From contig DATNFW010000033.1 in NCBI GenBank assembly GCA_035606175.1, positions 1 to 64,000 on the forward strand: DNA of 64,000 bases, read 5' to 3'. The DNA comes from JASHUC01 sp035606175. GTDB lineage: Bacteria > Pseudomonadota > Gammaproteobacteria > Steroidobacterales > Steroidobacteraceae. Position numbers and translations under genes: made by a program. Of this stretch, positions 42,206-51,178 are shown in pieces. The notes beneath the pieces were generated by a model, which saw only the letters and a list, made by a program, of their open reading frames with translations, was not told the DNA's origin and did no database searches. Numbering within the stretch: the stretch's first letter is position 1; every line of letters begins with the position of its first letter.

Positions 42206-43507
42206 CTACTCGGAGGCCGTCGCCTCTCTGCCGCGGACCAGCGCCTCGGGATGGCGGTCGAGATAGTCCGCGAGCGAGCGGATCGAGCGCGCGGCGTCGG
42301 TGATCTCCTTGAGCGTGCTCTCGAGTCCATTTTGCGCCGTAGAGCCGCTCACGAGCCCGTTTGCCGACTGCGCCGTGCGATCGAGATCGTCGGCCGCCTT
42401 GCGCAGGCTCTTGGTCGCGGCGGTGATCTGCGGGCCCGCCTTCGAGGTCATCTGCCTGATCTGTTTGAGAGCGGCGTCAGCCTCGCGGACCGCATCCTTC
42501 AGCTGCGGCGAGGAGACGATCCCATCGACGTGGTGCGTGATGTCGAGCACGTTCTGGCCGATCTGCTCGATCGGAACTTTCTTGAACCGGTCCACGATCG
42601 TGTTGAGCCCGCCGCCCGGGGCGGAGGGGATCTGCGGCAGTCCGTCCACCATGGCGAGCGTGGCTGCGGGAGCTCCGGGCACCATCTCGAGGCTGACGCT
42701 GTAGCTGCCGACGAGGGGCGGATCGCGCTCGAGCCGCGCGCGCAGTCCCTTGCCGATGAGCGTCTCGATCGCGCTCTGCAACGCCGCTGGGCTGTCGGGG
42801 CTCGCCGTGCCGTGGATGTGGAGCAGCGACGGATAGATCTCGAGGGTCGCGGGCGTTGCGATCTCACCCGTGCGGGCGTCGTAGCTGAAACCGGTCGAAT
42901 GCACCTCTCCGATCGTGAAACCGTCGAGCGCGACGGGATCGCCGGTCTTGAGCGAGCCCACAGCTCCGCTCAGTGAGACCTCGTAGAGGACGGGCTGAGA
43001 GTTTGTGCCGGGGCCGATTGGTTTGCGCTCGAGCCCGATGAAGTGCGTGGTCTTCGCCCCCGTGCCCGGGTCCATCACGATCGTCGGGCCGGAGAGAATC
43101 GCCCCGAGGGATTGCGGGTTGCTCAAGCTCGGATTCGCGCCGCGCAGCCAGAAGCGCGTTCCCTTCCGCAGGAATTTGATTGCCGCCTCGTCGATCGATG
43201 CGGTGACGATCGCCGCCGTGCCGTTGTCGTTGAGCTTGACCTCCGTCACCTGACCGACGTTCGTGCCGCGGTAGACCACGTCCGTGTTGTTCACTTTCAT
43301 CCCGTGCGCATCGGGGAAGCTGATGGTGATGTCCTCGCCCCCGCTCAGCAGGGCGCGCGCACCGAGCCATCCCACCACGATGAGCGCGGCAACCGGGATT
43401 GCCCAAATCCACCCCGGCCACCAGCCATGGCGCACGCGCGCTGCGACGCGGCCCGGCTCACCGGCCTGCTCGGGCGATCGATGCTCGTCGGAGTGCCGGT
43501 CGTTCAT
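42206..43507 (-). CDS. PqiB-like MCE-domain lipid transport protein
   Basis: A 433-residue protein with one N-terminal membrane anchor (about residues 33-53) and two MCE/MlaD domains in the periplasm (the first, about 58-125, with MKVNNTDVVYRGTNVGQVTE; the second, about 170-245, with LKTGDPVALDGFTIGEV), then a long C-terminal helical region rich in Asp/Lys. PqiB in E. coli has three MCE domains and about 546 residues, so this is shorter. It forms an operon with the PqiA-like gene (4-nt ATGA overlap at 43504-43507). It probably bridges inner and outer membranes for lipid transfer. Confidence 0.85.
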   Translation of the reverse strand: MNDRHSDEHRSPEQAGEPGRVAARVRHGWWPGWIWAIPVAALIVVGWLGARALLSGGEDITISFPDAHGMKVNNTDVVYRGTNVGQVTEVKLNDNGTAAIVTASIDEAAIKFLRKGTRFWLRGANPSLSNPQSLGAILSGPTIVMDPGTGAKTTHFIGLERKPIGPGTNSQPVLYEVSLSGAVGSLKTGDPVALDGFTIGEVHSTGFSYDARTGEIATPATLEIYPSLLHIHGTASPDSPAALQSAIETLIGKGLRARLERDPPLVGSYSVSLEMVPGAPAATLAMVDGLPQIPSAPGGGLNTIVDRFKKVPIEQIGQNVLDITHHVDGIVSSPQLKDAVREADAALKQIRQMTSKAGPQITAATKSLRKAADDLDRTAQSANGLVSGSTAQNGLESTLKEITDAARSIRSLADYLDRHPEALVRGREATASE

Positions 43508-44727
43508 GACGGCGGCGCTCCCCGGGTGTCCCACATCAGCCGCGGGTCGAAGGTGACCGAAGCGACCATCGTGAGGAATGTCATGACCATGAAGGCCGTG
43601 GCCCCCCAACCCGCGGTGTCGGAGCCGAGCGCGCCGAAGTTGATGAGCGGAACGAAGAAGACGATCGCGAAGGGATCGGTCTTGGACCAGCGGCCGGTCT
43701 CGGCGACGAGGCGCAGGACCTTGGTCTTCGCAACGAGATGCCGACGCGATCCGCGCCATGCAGAGAACACGCACCAGCCGATCGCAAGGATTTTGACACC
43801 GGGCGTCAGGATGCTCGTGCAGAACACGAGCGCGCCGAGCCCCCACTGTCCGGTTTTGAACAGGTCGGTGACGCCGGTGAAGATGGTGTAGCCCACCTGC
43901 GTTCCGAGCTGGTTGGACATGTTCATCGGATAGATGTTGGCCGGGAAGATCAGGATGAACGCGGTGGCGATGAGCGCCGCGGTCCAGGCGAGCGCGTCGG
44001 GCTTGCGCGCGCGCAGAGTCGCGCCGCATCTCGGGCAGGGCTTGCCTTCGCGCGCGAGCGGCTGCACGAGATCGCACGTGGTGCAGCCGACGAGCGGCTC
44101 GCCCTCGTGCGCTCGCGGATCAATGTGGGTCTCCCCGCCGATGGCACGCCAGACCGTACGCTTGTCGAGCGTTGCGCGTGCGAGCATGGTCAGGAGCGCC
44201 GCGGCGATGAAGCACTCGCCGCCGATCTGGATCGACAGGTGAGCCTGATTGATATTGATCAGGCGATAGAAGCCGACGCAGGCTGCAAGCAGGAACACAT
44301 CGAGCATCGCCCAGGGGTCGAGCCACACCGCCCAGCGAAACGCGCGACCGAGCCACTTGGGCCGGCGTCCGAGCCGGATTGCGGCGAGCACCGCCGATAA
44401 CAGACCGAAGCGCAGGAAGGGCAGCAGAACGACGAAAATCGCGCTGAGGCCCGCGAGCAGGATCCATCCGTGTCCCCAGAGCTGGAAGACGCCGGCCGCG
44501 ATCACGTTCTGCGAGTGCATACCGAAGATGTCCACGCGGATGAGCGGCAGAACGTTGACGGGGAAGAGCAGCAGGAACGTCGCGACCGAACAGGCGAGCG
44601 CGGCGATGATGCTGCGACCGCTTCTCTTCTCGAGATCGCAATGGCAGCGAACGCACACCGCCGTGCTTCGGGAGGGCAGCGGAGGGATGTCCTCCAGCGT
44701 CCCGCAATCGGGGCACGCGATCGTCAC
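43504..44727 (-). CDS. PqiA-like membrane protein
   Basis: A 407-residue inner-membrane protein made of two repeats. Each repeat begins with a zinc-ribbon CxxC pair (CPDCGTLEDIPPL with CVRCHC, and CTTCDLVQPL with CPRCG) followed by about four membrane helices. This is the PqiA layout; the protein partners the MCE protein for intermembrane lipid transport. It is the upstream gene of that pair, with an ATGA overlap. Confidence 0.88.
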   Translation of the reverse strand: MTIACPDCGTLEDIPPLPSRSTAVCVRCHCDLEKRSGRSIIAALACSVATFLLLFPVNVLPLIRVDIFGMHSQNVIAAGVFQLWGHGWILLAGLSAIFVVLLPFLRFGLLSAVLAAIRLGRRPKWLGRAFRWAVWLDPWAMLDVFLLAACVGFYRLININQAHLSIQIGGECFIAAALLTMLARATLDKRTVWRAIGGETHIDPRAHEGEPLVGCTTCDLVQPLAREGKPCPRCGATLRARKPDALAWTAALIATAFILIFPANIYPMNMSNQLGTQVGYTIFTGVTDLFKTGQWGLGALVFCTSILTPGVKILAIGWCVFSAWRGSRRHLVAKTKVLRLVAETGRWSKTDPFAIVFFVPLINFGALGSDTAGWGATAFMVMTFLTMVASVTFDPRLMWDTRGAPPS

Positions 44728-44793
44728 CTGGGTTGGTCCTGGCTGTTCTGCCGCGTCAACGTCGTCGATTCAACGCTGACAGTCTCCGGCTGG

Positions 44794-44815
44794 TTCCGGC
44801 GGCTCGCGGCCGGAA
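44794..44815. terminator. GC-rich hairpin downstream of aroE
   Basis: TTCCGGC (44794-44800) and GCCGGAA (44809-44815) form a 7-bp stem with an 8-nt loop, in the 97-bp gap after aroE stops. Flanking CTGAC and GTCAG could extend it. There is no T-tract on the minus strand, so it may be only a weak transcript end. Confidence 0.35.
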
Positions 44816-44824
44816 CAGTCAGGC

Positions 44825-45691
44825 TCAGGCGCGTTGCGCGAGAAGCTCGAGCACGGGCGCGGTGCTCGGGCGCACCCCGCGCCAGATCTCGAAGGATTCG
44901 GCGGCCTGTTCGACCAGCATTCCCCAGCCTTGCACGGCGCGCCGACACCCGCACTCGCGCGACCACGAGACAAATGGCGTGTCTGTCTTCGCGTAAGCCA
45001 TGTCGTAGCAGATGGTCGCGGGGCCAACGGCGGCGCGCGGAATCGCAGGTACCTCTCCGCTCAAGCTTGCCGCCGTAGCGTTGAGGACGAGGTCGAACGG
45101 ATCGGGTGGCAGCTCGTCGAAGCCGCATCCGCGTACGGTCATCCCTTGCGATCCAAATTCGCCCGCCAGCGCCCGCGCGCGCTCCGGCGCCCGGTTCGCG
45201 ACGACCAGCAGGGCGGGGTCCGCCTCGAGAAGCGGTCCGAGCACACCGCGTGCGGCGCCGCCCGCGCCGGCGAGCAGGATGCGTGCGCCGGCGAGGCGGA
45301 TCGCGAGGTTCGCGCGCAGGTCCGTGATGAGGCCAGCGCCGTCGGTGTTGTCGCCGCGGATGCGGCCGCGATCGAATGTCAGTGTGTTCACGGCCCCGGC
45401 GCGCGTTGCGCGCGCCGTCAGCTCCGCGGACAGCTCGGCGGCGGCCCGTTTGTGCGGGACCGTCACGTTGAGTCCGCGTCCTCCGCGCGCCGCGAACTCG
45501 CGCACGAATCCGCTGAACCGCTCCGCCGCGATGTCGTGCGCTCGATAGACGAGCGCCTGCCGCGTCTCGCGCGCAAACGCTGCGTGGATGAAAGGCGACC
45601 AGCTGTGGGCGACCGGATGGCCGACGACTCCATACTCGTCAGGCTCGCCGTCCGCGCGTGCGCCGCTCTCGCGCTCGCGTGCGCCGCTCAT
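44825..45691 (-). CDS. aroE: Shikimate dehydrogenase
   Basis: A 288-residue NADPH-dependent enzyme reducing 3-dehydroshikimate to shikimate in aromatic amino-acid synthesis. Visible motifs are VVGHPVAHSWSP, NVTVPHK with the catalytic Lys, GDNTDGAGL with the catalytic Asp, and the dinucleotide fold ILLAGAGGAARGVL. The start overlaps the rlmJ stop by ATGA (45688-45691), so it is translated after rlmJ in the topA-rlmJ-aroE run. Confidence 0.94.
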   Translation of the reverse strand: MSGARERESGARADGEPDEYGVVGHPVAHSWSPFIHAAFARETRQALVYRAHDIAAERFSGFVREFAARGGRGLNVTVPHKRAAAELSAELTARATRAGAVNTLTFDRGRIRGDNTDGAGLITDLRANLAIRLAGARILLAGAGGAARGVLGPLLEADPALLVVANRAPERARALAGEFGSQGMTVRGCGFDELPPDPFDLVLNATAASLSGEVPAIPRAAVGPATICYDMAYAKTDTPFVSWSRECGCRRAVQGWGMLVEQAAESFEIWRGVRPSTAPVLELLAQRA

Positions 45692-46581
45692 CGATCTGGC
45701 TCCATGGGCACGAGTCTACAGCCGCCGGCACCGTGAGGATCGAGGAGCCTCTGCAGCTCCGGGAGCCACGCGCGCATGCGCTCGGCGAGCCCGAAAGGGG
45801 GATTCACGATGAGCAGCCCCGAGCCGTTGAGCGCCACGCGCGAGTCGCAGGGATGCAGCCACAGCTCGCTCGTCAGGGCCTCGCGTGCGATGCGCGGCCG
45901 CAGCGTAGCGAGCCATGCTGCCGTGTCGCGCGCATCTTTGATCGGGTACCACACGGCGAGGATTCCCGTCGCGAAACGGCGCAGGGCCTCGACGATCGCT
46001 GCGCCGACGCGCGTGGAGTCCTCGCGCGTCTGCTCGTACGGCGGATCGATGAGCGTGAGGCCGCGCCGCTCGCGCGGCGGCAGGAACGCCCGCAGCCGCT
46101 CGAATCCATCGCCCGTCTCGACCCGCACTCGCGCCTGCACCGGTACGGTCGCGAGGGCGCTCACGGCGCGCTCGAGGGCGCTCGCCTCATCCGGGAGCAA
46201 CTCGATCAGCGCCGCGCGGTCCTGCTCGCGCAGCTGCATCGCTGCGATGATCGGCGAGCCCGGGTAGGCATCGGTTGTGCCCGCACGTGCGCGCCAGCTT
46301 CTGACCGCCTGCGCATAGGCGATGAGCTCCGGATGCGGGCCGCCCGCAGCGGCGGGATCGGCCGCGGCACCGGCGGCGTGCGCAAGGACGCGTTCGATGG
46401 CCGCCGCCGAGGCACGCCCCTCGGCGGAGCGCGCGAGATCGTACGCGCCGCGCCCAGCGTGCGTCTCGAGGTAGAAGTATCCCTTGTCCTTGCGCGCGAG
46501 CGCCTGCAGCAGAGCGCAGAGCGCGACGTGCTTGTGTACGTCCGCGAAGTTGCCGGCGTGGAATCGGTGGCGGTAGCGGAT
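45688..46581 (-). CDS. rlmJ: 23S rRNA (adenine-2030-N6)-methyltransferase, non-canonical start
   Basis: About 298 codons. The N-terminal signature RYRHRFHAGNFADVHKHVAL, the SAM-binding YLETHAGRGAY and catalytic LIDPPYE identify RlmJ, which methylates A2030 of 23S rRNA. The frame has no ATG, GTG or TTG before the signature. It begins right after the topA TGA (46594-46596), in the same frame, and the family Met aligns with an ATC at 46581. The GAGGG around the topA stop could serve as ribosome site 9 nt away. So initiation is by ATC or depends on topA readthrough; a sequence error is another option. An internal ATG at 46239 would delete half the enzyme. Confidence 0.8.
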   Translation of the reverse strand: MRYRHRFHAGNFADVHKHVALCALLQALARKDKGYFYLETHAGRGAYDLARSAEGRASAAAIERVLAHAAGAAADPAAAGGPHPELIAYAQAVRSWRARAGTTDAYPGSPIIAAMQLREQDRAALIELLPDEASALERAVSALATVPVQARVRVETGDGFERLRAFLPPRERRGLTLIDPPYEQTREDSTRVGAAIVEALRRFATGILAVWYPIKDARDTAAWLATLRPRIAREALTSELWLHPCDSRVALNGSGLLIVNPPFGLAERMRAWLPELQRLLDPHGAGGCRLVPMEPDR

Positions 46582-46593
46582 GGGCTCGCGCCC

Positions 46594-49443
46594 TCAGCGG
46601 ACGCGCCGCGCGCCGGTTCGCCCCGTCTTGCGAGCGCCGCGCGGCCGCGCGGCCTTGCCTGCCGCTGCTTCGGCGGGAGAGCGACGCCCTGTCTTGGGCG
46701 CGCCCTGCCGTGTGGCCCGTGCGCCGCGCGCGCGCTTGCCCGCTTGACCGTCGGCACCTCCCGCGCCGTTGCCGGTCCGCACGGCTCCCCTCTTCGCCGT
46801 GCGCGCCGCGGCAGCGCGCGGTGTTTCGGGACGCGATGCTGCGCGCGGGCGGCGGGACGGCGTCGCGGTCGGCCGATGACGTCCGTGCGCAGCGGCATGT
46901 GCTCCGTGCGCTTCGTCGACTGGGGCGCCATTGCCCCCGGGCCGCCGCTCCGCACCCGCCTCGTGAGCGGCTGTCGCGGCACCCGCAGCGCCGGCGCCTC
47001 GTCCGCGTCCTGCGCCTGCAGCGCGCGCCGCTTGTCCCGCATGGCCTGCATGTCCTGCGCGCCCTGCTCGCCCGAACCGCCGGGGCCGATCCGGCGCCTG
47101 CGCGATGAGCTCTCGGCACTCCGCTTCGGTGAGCGACTTCGGATCGCGCTCTTTCGGGATCTTTGCGTTCTTGCGGCCGTCCGTGATGTACGGTCCGTAG
47201 CGTCCGTTCAGCACCTGAAGCCCGCCGCCGAAGTCCGCGATGATCCGGTTGGCATCCGCCTCCTGTTTGAGACGGATCACCTCGAGCGCTCGCTCGAGAG
47301 TGACCGTGTACGGGTCGTCGTCGCGCAGCGATACGTATTTGTCGCCGTATTTGACGTAGGGGCCGAAGCGCCCGATGTTCGCGACGATCGACTCGCCCGC
47401 CGCCGTCGCGCCGAGCGCGCGCGGGAGTTTGAAAAGCTCGAGCGCCTCGGCGAGCGCGATCGCGTCCATCTTCTGCCCGGGGCGCAGTCCTGCGAAACGC
47501 GGCTTCTCCACGTCCTCTTTGGAGCCGATCTGTACGAACGGCCCGTAGCGGCCCATGCGCACCGTCACGGGCTTGCCCGTCGCGGGATCGCGCCCGAGCT
47601 CGCGCGCCTGGGAGACCTCCTCGCGCGAGACGTTCTTGTCCGTCCTTTGCACGTCGCGAATGAACGGTTTCCAGAACTTCTCGAGCGGCGCGGTCCAGTC
47701 CTCCTCGCCGCGCGAGACGGCATCGAGCTCGTCCTCCATGGCGGCGGTGAAGCCGTACTCGACGTATTTGTGGAAATGGTGCGTCAGGAAGCGGTTGACG
47801 ATCTTGCCCACATCCGTCGGCACGAAACGCCGGCTGTCCATCTCGACGTATTCGCGATCCTGCAGGGTCGAGATGATCGTGGCGTAAGTCGAGGGGCGGC
47901 CGATGCCGTGCTCCTCGAGAGCCTTGACGAGCGAGGCCTCGGTGTAGCGGGGCGGAGGCTCGGTGAAGTGCTGCTCCGCGTGCACACCGAGCAGGCTCAC
48001 GCGATCGCCCTCGGTCATCGCGGGCAGCGCGTGATCGTCGTCCTCGCTCTTTGCGGCCGCATCGTCCGAATCCTCCTGATAGACCGCGATGTAGCCGGGC
48101 TTCACGAGAGTCGAGCCGTTCGCACGCAGAAGGTGCCGCTCGGGTCCGTCGGCGCCTGCGAGCAGATCGACGGCGACCGTATCGAAAATCGCGTGGCTCA
48201 TCTGCGAGGCGACCGCGCGGCGCCAGATGAGGGTGTAGAGGCGGAAGAGATCGCCGTCCAGCTTGCCCTCGATCTCCGCCGGCACGATGGCCGCGGAAGT
48301 GGGGCGGATCGCCTCGTGCGCCTCCTGGGCGTTCTTCGATTTCGTCTTGTAAATGCGCGGCTCCTCGGCTACCGCCTCGGCGCCGTACAGCCGGGCCGCG
48401 ACCGAGCGGATATCGGCGATCGCCTCGGAGGCGAGCGAAACCGAATCGGTGCGCATGTAGGTGATGAGGCCGACGCTGCCCTCCCCGATATCGACGCCCT
48501 CGTACAGCTGCTGCGCGAGGCGCATGGTGCGCCGCGCATTGAAGCCGAGCTTGCGAGCCGCTTCCTGCTGCAGTGTCGAGGTGGTGAACGGCGGCGCCGG
48601 ATTGCGGCGTCGCTGCTTGCGATCGACGGCGAGCACGGTGAGCTCGCCGGATGCGGCGTCTTGCGCGGCACCCTGCGCGGGGCTTTGCGCGGGCTGATGG
48701 GCGGTGTGCCGCGTGGCGCTCGCCGCGATGATCGTGCGCTCGACCTCACGCGCCGTCGTCTCGTCCACGAAGCTGAACTGCTCCACCTTCTGGCCGCGGT
48801 ACTCGATGAGCTTGATCGGAAAGCGCTGCGCCGAGTGCTCGCCCTCGCCCTCGAGCGTCCAGTACTCCCGCGCCTGGAAGGCCGCGATCTCCTCCTCGCG
48901 CTCGCAGATCATGCGCAGCGCGGGGCTCTGAACGCGCCCTGCCGAGAGGCCGCGCCGCACCTTCTTCCACAGGAGCGGCGAAAGATTGAATCCGACGAGG
49001 TAGTCGAGAGCGCGGCGCGCCTGCTGCGCGTTCACGAGCTCCGCGGCGATGTCGCGCGGCTGGGCGACTGCGTCGCGAATCGCGTTCTTAGTGATCTCGT
49101 AGAAAACGACGCGATGGACCCGCTTGCCGCGGAGCTCACCCCGCTCCTCGAGGATCTCGGCGAGATGCCAGGCGATCGCCTCGCCTTCGCGGTCGGGGTC
49201 GGTCGCGAGCAGCAGAGCCTTCGACTTGCGCAGGCCGCGGATGATGGCCTCGATGTGGCGCTCGCTCTTCTCGAGCACCTGGTATTGCATGGCGAAGCGG
49301 CGATCGGGATCGACCGCACCTTCCTTCGGCACGAGGTCGCGAACATGCCCGTAGGAGGCGAGCACCTCGAAGTCCTTGCCCAGGTACTTCTTGATGGTGC
49401 GTGCCTTGGCGGGCGATTCCACTACGACCAGATTGTCGGCCAT
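46594..49443 (-). CDS. topA: DNA topoisomerase I with long basic C-terminal tail
   Basis: A 949-residue type IA topoisomerase that relaxes negative supercoils. The Toprim domain has VVVESPAKA and LATDPDREGEA (acidic triad), and the active Tyr329 lies in GLITYMRTDS. Three TopA_C repeats (MGRYGPFVQIG, IGRFGPYVKYG, GRYGPYITDG) follow. The last about 165 residues are Ala/Gly/Arg-rich low complexity, without the Cys4 zinc ribbons of the E. coli enzyme. An Ala/Gln-rich insertion lies at about 240-268. ATG 49443 is preceded by a terminator that separates it from smg. Confidence 0.95.
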   Translation of the reverse strand: MADNLVVVESPAKARTIKKYLGKDFEVLASYGHVRDLVPKEGAVDPDRRFAMQYQVLEKSERHIEAIIRGLRKSKALLLATDPDREGEAIAWHLAEILEERGELRGKRVHRVVFYEITKNAIRDAVAQPRDIAAELVNAQQARRALDYLVGFNLSPLLWKKVRRGLSAGRVQSPALRMICEREEEIAAFQAREYWTLEGEGEHSAQRFPIKLIEYRGQKVEQFSFVDETTAREVERTIIAASATRHTAHQPAQSPAQGAAQDAASGELTVLAVDRKQRRRNPAPPFTTSTLQQEAARKLGFNARRTMRLAQQLYEGVDIGEGSVGLITYMRTDSVSLASEAIADIRSVAARLYGAEAVAEEPRIYKTKSKNAQEAHEAIRPTSAAIVPAEIEGKLDGDLFRLYTLIWRRAVASQMSHAIFDTVAVDLLAGADGPERHLLRANGSTLVKPGYIAVYQEDSDDAAAKSEDDDHALPAMTEGDRVSLLGVHAEQHFTEPPPRYTEASLVKALEEHGIGRPSTYATIISTLQDREYVEMDSRRFVPTDVGKIVNRFLTHHFHKYVEYGFTAAMEDELDAVSRGEEDWTAPLEKFWKPFIRDVQRTDKNVSREEVSQARELGRDPATGKPVTVRMGRYGPFVQIGSKEDVEKPRFAGLRPGQKMDAIALAEALELFKLPRALGATAAGESIVANIGRFGPYVKYGDKYVSLRDDDPYTVTLERALEVIRLKQEADANRIIADFGGGLQVLNGRYGPYITDGRKNAKIPKERDPKSLTEAECRELIAQAPDRPRRFGRAGRAGHAGHAGQAARAAGAGRGRGAGAAGAATAAHEAGAERRPGGNGAPVDEAHGAHAAAHGRHRPTATPSRRPRAASRPETPRAAAARTAKRGAVRTGNGAGGADGQAGKRARGARATRQGAPKTGRRSPAEAAAGKAARPRGARKTGRTGARRVR

Positions 49444-49466
49444 GAGTTTTTCGGGTCCTCGAAACG

Positions 49467-49490
49467 AAAAACCGCGGTTTCGGGCCGCGG
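49467..49490 (-). terminator. Rho-independent terminator after smg
   Basis: On the minus strand CCGCGG (49490-49485), a 7-nt loop and CCGCGG (49477-49472) are followed by TTTTT (49471-49467). It lies between the smg stop and the topA start, so smg transcription probably ends here and topA likely has its own promoter in the short gap. Confidence 0.6.
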
Positions 49491-49518
49491 TGCAAGCGAT
49501 ACGCCCGACCGGCCGCCC

Positions 49519-50046
49519 TCAGTGCGGGGGGCGCGGGGCCGATCCGAGCGCGAGGTCTTCCATGCGCGCGAACGCCTGGCCACCATCGGGCTGGCTCGAC
49601 AGCACCATCAGCACCACCCATTTGAGCTGCTCGGTGTCGAGCTCGTCGGCATCGAGTGCGAGCATGCGCTCGACCACGACCTCGCGCTGCTGCGGGGTGA
49701 GTACGCCCAAGCGTTCGAGCGTCATCAAGAAACCGCGGCACTCGGTGGAGAGCCGCGCGAGCTCGCACTCGGAGAAGATCCGCACGGCGCCCGCCGCGCC
49801 GCCGCGCACGCTGCCGCCGGCATCTGCCGAGCCGGAGAGCGCGGACGGGCCCGAACGATCGGGGCCGCAATTGGCAGCCTCGACGAGCGCGGCGAGCCAG
49901 TCGAGCGCACGCTCGACATGAGCGTGGCCGAATCCCGCGAGCTCGAGATCGCGAGCGAGATCGTCCCGCTCGAGCATCTCCGGAGCCTCATCGAGCATGT
50001 ACCGGTCGAAGACGTAGATCAGGATGTCGAGAACACTCGTTGTCAT
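49519..50046 (-). CDS. smg: Smg (DUF494) protein
   Basis: A 175-residue protein with the Smg signature: MTTSVLDILIYVFDRYMLDE at the start, then a helical middle and a C-terminal end DELDTEQLKWVVLMVL. It is found next to dprA and topA in many gammaproteobacteria; the function is unknown. ATG 50046 was chosen over GTG 50052 on family N-terminus. It carries a Gly/Ser-rich insertion near residues 80-105. It lies 9 nt after the dprA gene ends. Confidence 0.88.
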   Translation of the reverse strand: MTTSVLDILIYVFDRYMLDEAPEMLERDDLARDLELAGFGHAHVERALDWLAALVEAANCGPDRSGPSALSGSADAGGSVRGGAAGAVRIFSECELARLSTECRGFLMTLERLGVLTPQQREVVVERMLALDADELDTEQLKWVVLMVLSSQPDGGQAFARMEDLALGSAPRPPH

Positions 50047-50055
50047 CGGCACACT

Positions 50056-51126
50056 TCAAGACAGGCGTGAATACCGGCCGCCCGGTTGAGGCGCGACACG
50101 TCCCGCCAGCTCCAGCGCAAGCAGCAGCGACGCAATGCCGCTCGACGGCAACCCAGTGCGTTCGACGAGCGTATTGAGGCTCACCGGCTCAAAACCGAGC
50201 GCATCTAACAGGATTTCGGAGGCCTTGTCCAATGGCGCCCCCCGGGGGCTCATGCGGAGCCCGGGGCGTGGAGCTGCCGTAAGTGCTTGTTTGTACGGCA
50301 CCCGTTGGAGCCCCCGGAGTACGTCCGCCGCGCTTTCCGCGAGCTGGGCTCCCCGTCGGAGCAACTCGTGGCATCCGCCCGAGACGGGACTGCGGATGGA
50401 CCCCGGTACCGCGTATACCGGCCTTCCCTGCCGCAGTGCAGCACGGGCCGTATGGAGCGAGCCGCTATCGCGGGCCGCCTCGACGACGAGCGTGGCGAGC
50501 GCGAGGCCACTCAAAACGCGGCCCCGCACGGGGAAGCGCCACTTCTCGGGCGGGGTTCCCGGCGGGAAAGGCGAGACGAGTGCACCGCCCTCGCAGATAC
50601 GCTGCGCAAGCGCGCGATGCTGGCGCGGATAGAGCATATCGAGCCCGTGAGCGCAGACCGCGAGCGTCGTCCCTCCCGCCGCGAGCGCGCCCTCGTGGGA
50701 TGCTGCATCGATGCCGACGGCGAGCCCGCTCGCCACGGCGAAGCCGGCTCGCGCGAAGTCGCCCGCCATGTCGTGCGCACTTGCGAGGCCTGCGGGTGTC
50801 GCGCGGCGCGCGCCGATCATCGCGACCTGCGATGCGGCGAGTGTGCCGACGTTGCCGAGCACGTACAGCACGGCCGGGGCATCTGCAGTATCGGCGAGCT
50901 GAGCGGGATAGACCGCAGACGTACAGATCACGATGGCCGCGCGGCTCGTCTCGAGCCAGCGCAAATCGCGATCGAGCAGGCGCGCATTCACGTGGCGCGC
51001 CCATGATCCGCCGATCAACGCCGCGACGCCTGCGAGGTCACCCGCTTGCGCGAGGGCTGTGCGCACCTTCGACGCGGTGAGTCCGGGCGTGCGGGCGAAG
51101 AGAGCGGCGATGCGGCGCTCGTCCAT
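50056..51126 (-). CDS. dprA: DNA-processing protein DprA
   Basis: A 356-residue Rossmann-type protein that binds incoming single-stranded DNA and loads RecA during natural transformation. Motifs are VAMIGARRATPAGLASAHDM, SGLAVGIDAASHEGAL, and the PGSIRSPVSGGCHELLRRGA stretch. A winged-helix domain (EPVSLNTLVERTGLPSSGI) ends the protein. ATG 51126 fits the family start MDERRIAALF. It is part of the lysM-dprA-smg run. Confidence 0.93.
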   Translation of the reverse strand: MDERRIAALFARTPGLTASKVRTALAQAGDLAGVAALIGGSWARHVNARLLDRDLRWLETSRAAIVICTSAVYPAQLADTADAPAVLYVLGNVGTLAASQVAMIGARRATPAGLASAHDMAGDFARAGFAVASGLAVGIDAASHEGALAAGGTTLAVCAHGLDMLYPRQHRALAQRICEGGALVSPFPPGTPPEKWRFPVRGRVLSGLALATLVVEAARDSGSLHTARAALRQGRPVYAVPGSIRSPVSGGCHELLRRGAQLAESAADVLRGLQRVPYKQALTAAPRPGLRMSPRGAPLDKASEILLDALGFEPVSLNTLVERTGLPSSGIASLLLALELAGRVAPQPGGRYSRLS

Positions 51127-51178
51127 GCGCCGAGCATGCCGGAGCGCGGTGCCGCGCGAGCGCGCGGCACCGGATTCC

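Noticed and set aside
45658..50070. A 1470-codon open frame on the plus strand across topA and rlmJ
   Set aside because: It is antisense to topA, smg and rlmJ, whose motifs are clear. Long mirror frames are common in GC-rich DNA with this codon bias.
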